DNA from: Acidithiobacillus sp.
GTDB lineage: Bacteria > Pseudomonadota > Gammaproteobacteria > Acidithiobacillales > Acidithiobacillaceae
NCBI GenBank assembly: GCA_028065135.1
Contig: JAPTWR010000083.1
Location: 1 to 13,935 of the forward strand
Reading direction: 5' to 3'
DNA: 13,935 bases
Shown here: positions 12,378 through 13,935 of the stretch, piece by piece
Numbering within the stretch: the stretch's first letter is position 1
Layout of the letters: every line of letters starts with the position of its first letter
The notes under the pieces: generated by a model
Told to the model about the DNA's origin: nothing
Databases searched by the model: none
What the model saw: only the letters and a program-made list of their open reading frames with translations
Translations under genes and position numbers: made by a program

Positions 12378-12740
12378 ATGGAAAGTTCACGGCTGTCTGC
12401 TCGGTTGTCCGCATATTTGAATGCGATTGATCTGGCGCGGCAGGCTGGGGTTACCTGGGCGCAAATAGGCGCACTTTTTGGAACCAGCGGGAAATATATG
12501 GCTGAGGCAGCGAAGACGGCGAAGATAAGGTATCGCGCTGAGGAACAATTGCCATTGCCATTGCCATTGCCATCCATACCAAACATACCAAAACCGCAGC
12601 CGCCGTCACAGGTTACTACACCAGAGGCACAAAGCCGGACTTCTTCGGTAGTACAGAGTGGTGGCGTTGATAGTAGTAGTGGCGGTGACAATGCGGAACC
12701 AAAAGCATCGCGCATCAAGTATATCGGACCTCAATCTTAA
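12378..12740 (+). CDS. Small HTH DNA-binding protein, TraK/StbA-like by position
   Basis: A 120-residue protein in two parts. Residues about 10-52 form a likely helix-turn-helix (LNAIDLARQAGVTWAQIGAL then FGTSGKYMAEAAKTAKIRY). From about 57 the chain is Pro/Ser-rich and probably disordered, opening with LPLPLPLP encoded by a hexanucleotide repeat. AAGGAGGTG lies 5 bases before the ATG and motif copy 5 lies 29 bases upstream. First gene of a three-gene operon with a ParA-like ATPase second, matching the layout of RP4 traKLM and R388 stbABC, whose first products bind DNA near oriT. The GATTCGCGGG repeats upstream are candidate targets. The functional analogy is from architecture; I do not claim sequence homology. 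Confidence 0.72.
   Translation: MESSRLSARLSAYLNAIDLARQAGVTWAQIGALFGTSGKYMAEAAKTAKIRYRAEEQLPLPLPLPSIPNIPKPQPPSQVTTPEAQSRTSSVVQSGGVDSSSGGDNAEPKASRIKYIGPQS
12549..12572 (+). repeat. Hexanucleotide tandem repeat TTGCCA x4 within the HTH gene
   Basis: Four exact copies of TTGCCA encode LPLPLPLP at the junction between the HTH domain and the disordered tail. The 6-bp unit keeps the frame, so slippage would change linker length without inactivating the protein. Confidence 0.9.
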
Positions 12741-12752
12741 AGGAGTATTGCA

Positions 12753-13487
12753 ATGAACAAGAGCATTTTGGTAGTGCACGGGGATAAGGGGGGCGTCGGC
12801 AAATCCACATTTGCCGCGCTCGTTACAGATTATGTGCTTCACACGTTTGGAAAGGTTGCGCTGGTGGAAGGGGATAGCACCATTTTTGATGTGGCTCCGC
12901 GATTTGAGAATACGGACGGGGTGGACATTATGGCCGTGGATTTGGCGCGACCAGATATGTCGGAAGACGCGATTGTTGCACTGTTTGATGAAATCGAACG
13001 CGGCGTTGATGGTGATTCCCATATCATCATAAATACGCCCGCGAGTGCGGGAAAGACGCTTGATGCACAGGCGGACCTTATTGTTCCGGCCATCGAAGGT
13101 CTGGGCTATAAACTGGTGGTTTGCTGGATGGTAGACGTTGGTGAAGATAGCGCGCGGCTCAGTATGCAAAGCAAGCTCTGTGAACTCGCCAATCTGAAAG
13201 TGGCGGTGCGGAATACCCGGTTAAAGGCCGCCGCCGCATTGCCCTGGGCTACTCACAAAGCCCGTGATGCGTGGTTGAAAAGCGGCGGTCTGGAGGTGAC
13301 GTTGCCAGGCCTCACGGAGCGCGTAGTTAGCAAGGTCCGGGAAATTCAAATGCCGTTTTCCCAGATCGTGACTGCGACGGTGAAAGATGTGGACCTCTCC
13401 ATTATCGAAAGGCAGGCCATTAGACGTTGGGTAGACAATTCATGGGCTGATGGTGTGGCTCCAATTTATCAGGCATTGGGGGGATAG
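12753..13487 (+). CDS. ParA/MinD-like ATPase, TraL/StbB-type
   Basis: A 244-residue P-loop ATPase with the deviant Walker A motif KGGVGKST at residues 12-19, right after an N-terminal strand (SILVVHGD). VALVEGDST (35-43) fits switch I and HIIINTPASAG (88-98) the Walker B/switch II region. The length equals RP4 TraL (about 241). AAAGGAG lies 7 bases before the ATG, 12 bases after the upstream stop, so it is co-transcribed with the HTH gene. ParA-type proteins drive DNA segregation; R388 StbB affects plasmid positioning and transfer, and TraL is a transfer accessory ATPase. No ParB-like gene is seen next to it, which favours the transfer-type TraL/StbB reading over classical ParAB partition. 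Confidence 0.85.
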   Translation: MNKSILVVHGDKGGVGKSTFAALVTDYVLHTFGKVALVEGDSTIFDVAPRFENTDGVDIMAVDLARPDMSEDAIVALFDEIERGVDGDSHIIINTPASAGKTLDAQADLIVPAIEGLGYKLVVCWMVDVGEDSARLSMQSKLCELANLKVAVRNTRLKAAAALPWATHKARDAWLKSGGLEVTLPGLTERVVSKVREIQMPFSQIVTATVKDVDLSIIERQAIRRWVDNSWADGVAPIYQALGG

Positions 13488-13491
13488 TGAT

Positions 13492-13935
13492 ATGGAACTG
13501 AACGATCTGGAAAGTATGAGTAGTGGTATCGGGACGGAGAACACGGAAGCAGGGACGGGGGAAACCTCTTCCCCGTTGCCGTCCGTGCAAACAGCGCCAG
13601 TGAGCGGGTACGACGTCATCGCAGACCTGCTACCTCACGAAGAACTCAAGGCGCTCAACAAGTGGGTCCAGACCTACCATCTGGGCGGGAATGATCCATT
13701 GTTCGGCGGGTACATTATGGCAAAAACCACGTTTTTGGCGGCGATTGCTGCCGGGCAGGCGGCAACGCTTATCCATGAGGATGTGTCGAAGCTCCCTGAC
13801 ATTATATACCGCGCGGTGACCTCAGGAGCGGGAGATATTTCTGGACAAGTGCAAGCTGCGGTTCTGGCCAACGTGACAGGGTTGGCACAGGCAATCGAAG
13901 GGGGGATTGCTAAGTCCACTGCGCCGGCGGTTTTG
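13492..13935 (+). CDS. Third protein of the TraKLM/Stb-like operon (partial, runs off the window)
   Basis: An open frame of 148 codons from ATG 13492 to the window edge with no stop. It starts 4 bases after the ATPase stop, with GGGGGGAT upstream. The first 40 residues are acidic, Ser/Thr/Gly-rich and probably disordered. Then come helical stretches (YDVIADLLPHEELKALNKWV, PLFGGYIMAKTTFLAAIAAG) and a long Ala/Val-rich helical region. This recalls RP4 TraM (a DDP-type motif, then long amphipathic helices) in order and style, but the match is weak and from memory. Function unassigned beyond operon membership. Confidence 0.75.
   Translation, partial: MELNDLESMSSGIGTENTEAGTGETSSPLPSVQTAPVSGYDVIADLLPHEELKALNKWVQTYHLGGNDPLFGGYIMAKTTFLAAIAAGQAATLIHEDVSKLPDIIYRAVTSGAGDISGQVQAAVLANVTGLAQAIEGGIAKSTAPAVL

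Noticed and set aside
12606..13169. 187-codon minus-strand frame opposite the HTH and ATPase genes
   Set aside because: It is antisense to a clear ParA-like ATPase and shows no domain of its own.
12753..13487. The ParA-like gene as half of a classical parAB partition locus
   Set aside because: No ParB-like gene accompanies it in the window; operon order and sizes fit TraKLM/StbABC better. A ParB gene beyond the window cannot be excluded.

Overview
The window covers the left end of an integrative, probably conjugative element inserted into a proteobacterial chromosome. The left edge is chromosomal: the 3' half of a tRNA-Gly gene, which closely resembles the 3' half of enterobacterial tRNA-Gly(GCC), then a complete tRNA-Cys(GCA). 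Right behind the tRNA-Cys 3' end sits a tyrosine recombinase, the usual layout for an element that integrates at a tRNA 3' end. I see no second copy of the tRNA-Cys 3' end, so the other boundary lies outside the window. The host cannot be named from this sequence. The gene families suggest a gammaproteobacterium, betaproteobacterium or Acidithiobacillia, with an Acidithiobacillus-like host as a low-confidence guess.

Layout: (1) 1-154, tRNAs and presumed attachment site. (2) 204-1827, integrase and a GNAT acetyltransferase with overlapping start and stop codons, preceded by four TGCAGC/GCTGCA motifs at helical spacing. (3) 1828-2407, a non-coding stretch unusually dense in perfect inverted repeats, including a 20-bp stem and a branched structure with a bulged 23-bp outer stem. 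(4) 2408-2854, an unrecognised small plus-strand gene. (5) 2950-11653, a long minus-strand conjugation block read right to left: FinO/ProQ-like RNA chaperone, MobF relaxase-helicase, an unknown 116-residue protein, VirD4/TrwB-type coupling protein, DotA/TraY-like membrane protein, then an intrinsic terminator at 2900-2928. (6) 11654-12377, a divergent intergenic region with hairpins, direct repeats and regulatory motifs; by position it is the best candidate for oriT. (7) 12378 to the window end, a plus-strand operon with the architecture of RP4 TraK-TraL-TraM or R388 StbA-StbB-StbC: a small helix-turn-helix protein, a ParA/MinD-like ATPase, and a third protein cut by the window edge.

The genes fit a DNA-transfer module. 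The relaxase nicks and leads the strand, the coupling protein delivers it, DotA/TraY belongs to an I-type (Dot/Icm-like) secretion channel, and the TraKLM/Stb-like operon would act at oriT or in maintenance. Combining an F/W-type (MobF) relaxase and a FinO-like protein with an I-type channel component makes this a mosaic.

The most striking signal is a 19-bp motif, ATRTGTGCCARGCGGAAAC. It occurs five times, always between genes and always in the same orientation relative to the downstream reading frame, on both strands. Four copies lie 27-35 nt upstream of a start codon. It looks like an element-wide promoter or operator that co-regulates the transfer genes and the divergent operon.
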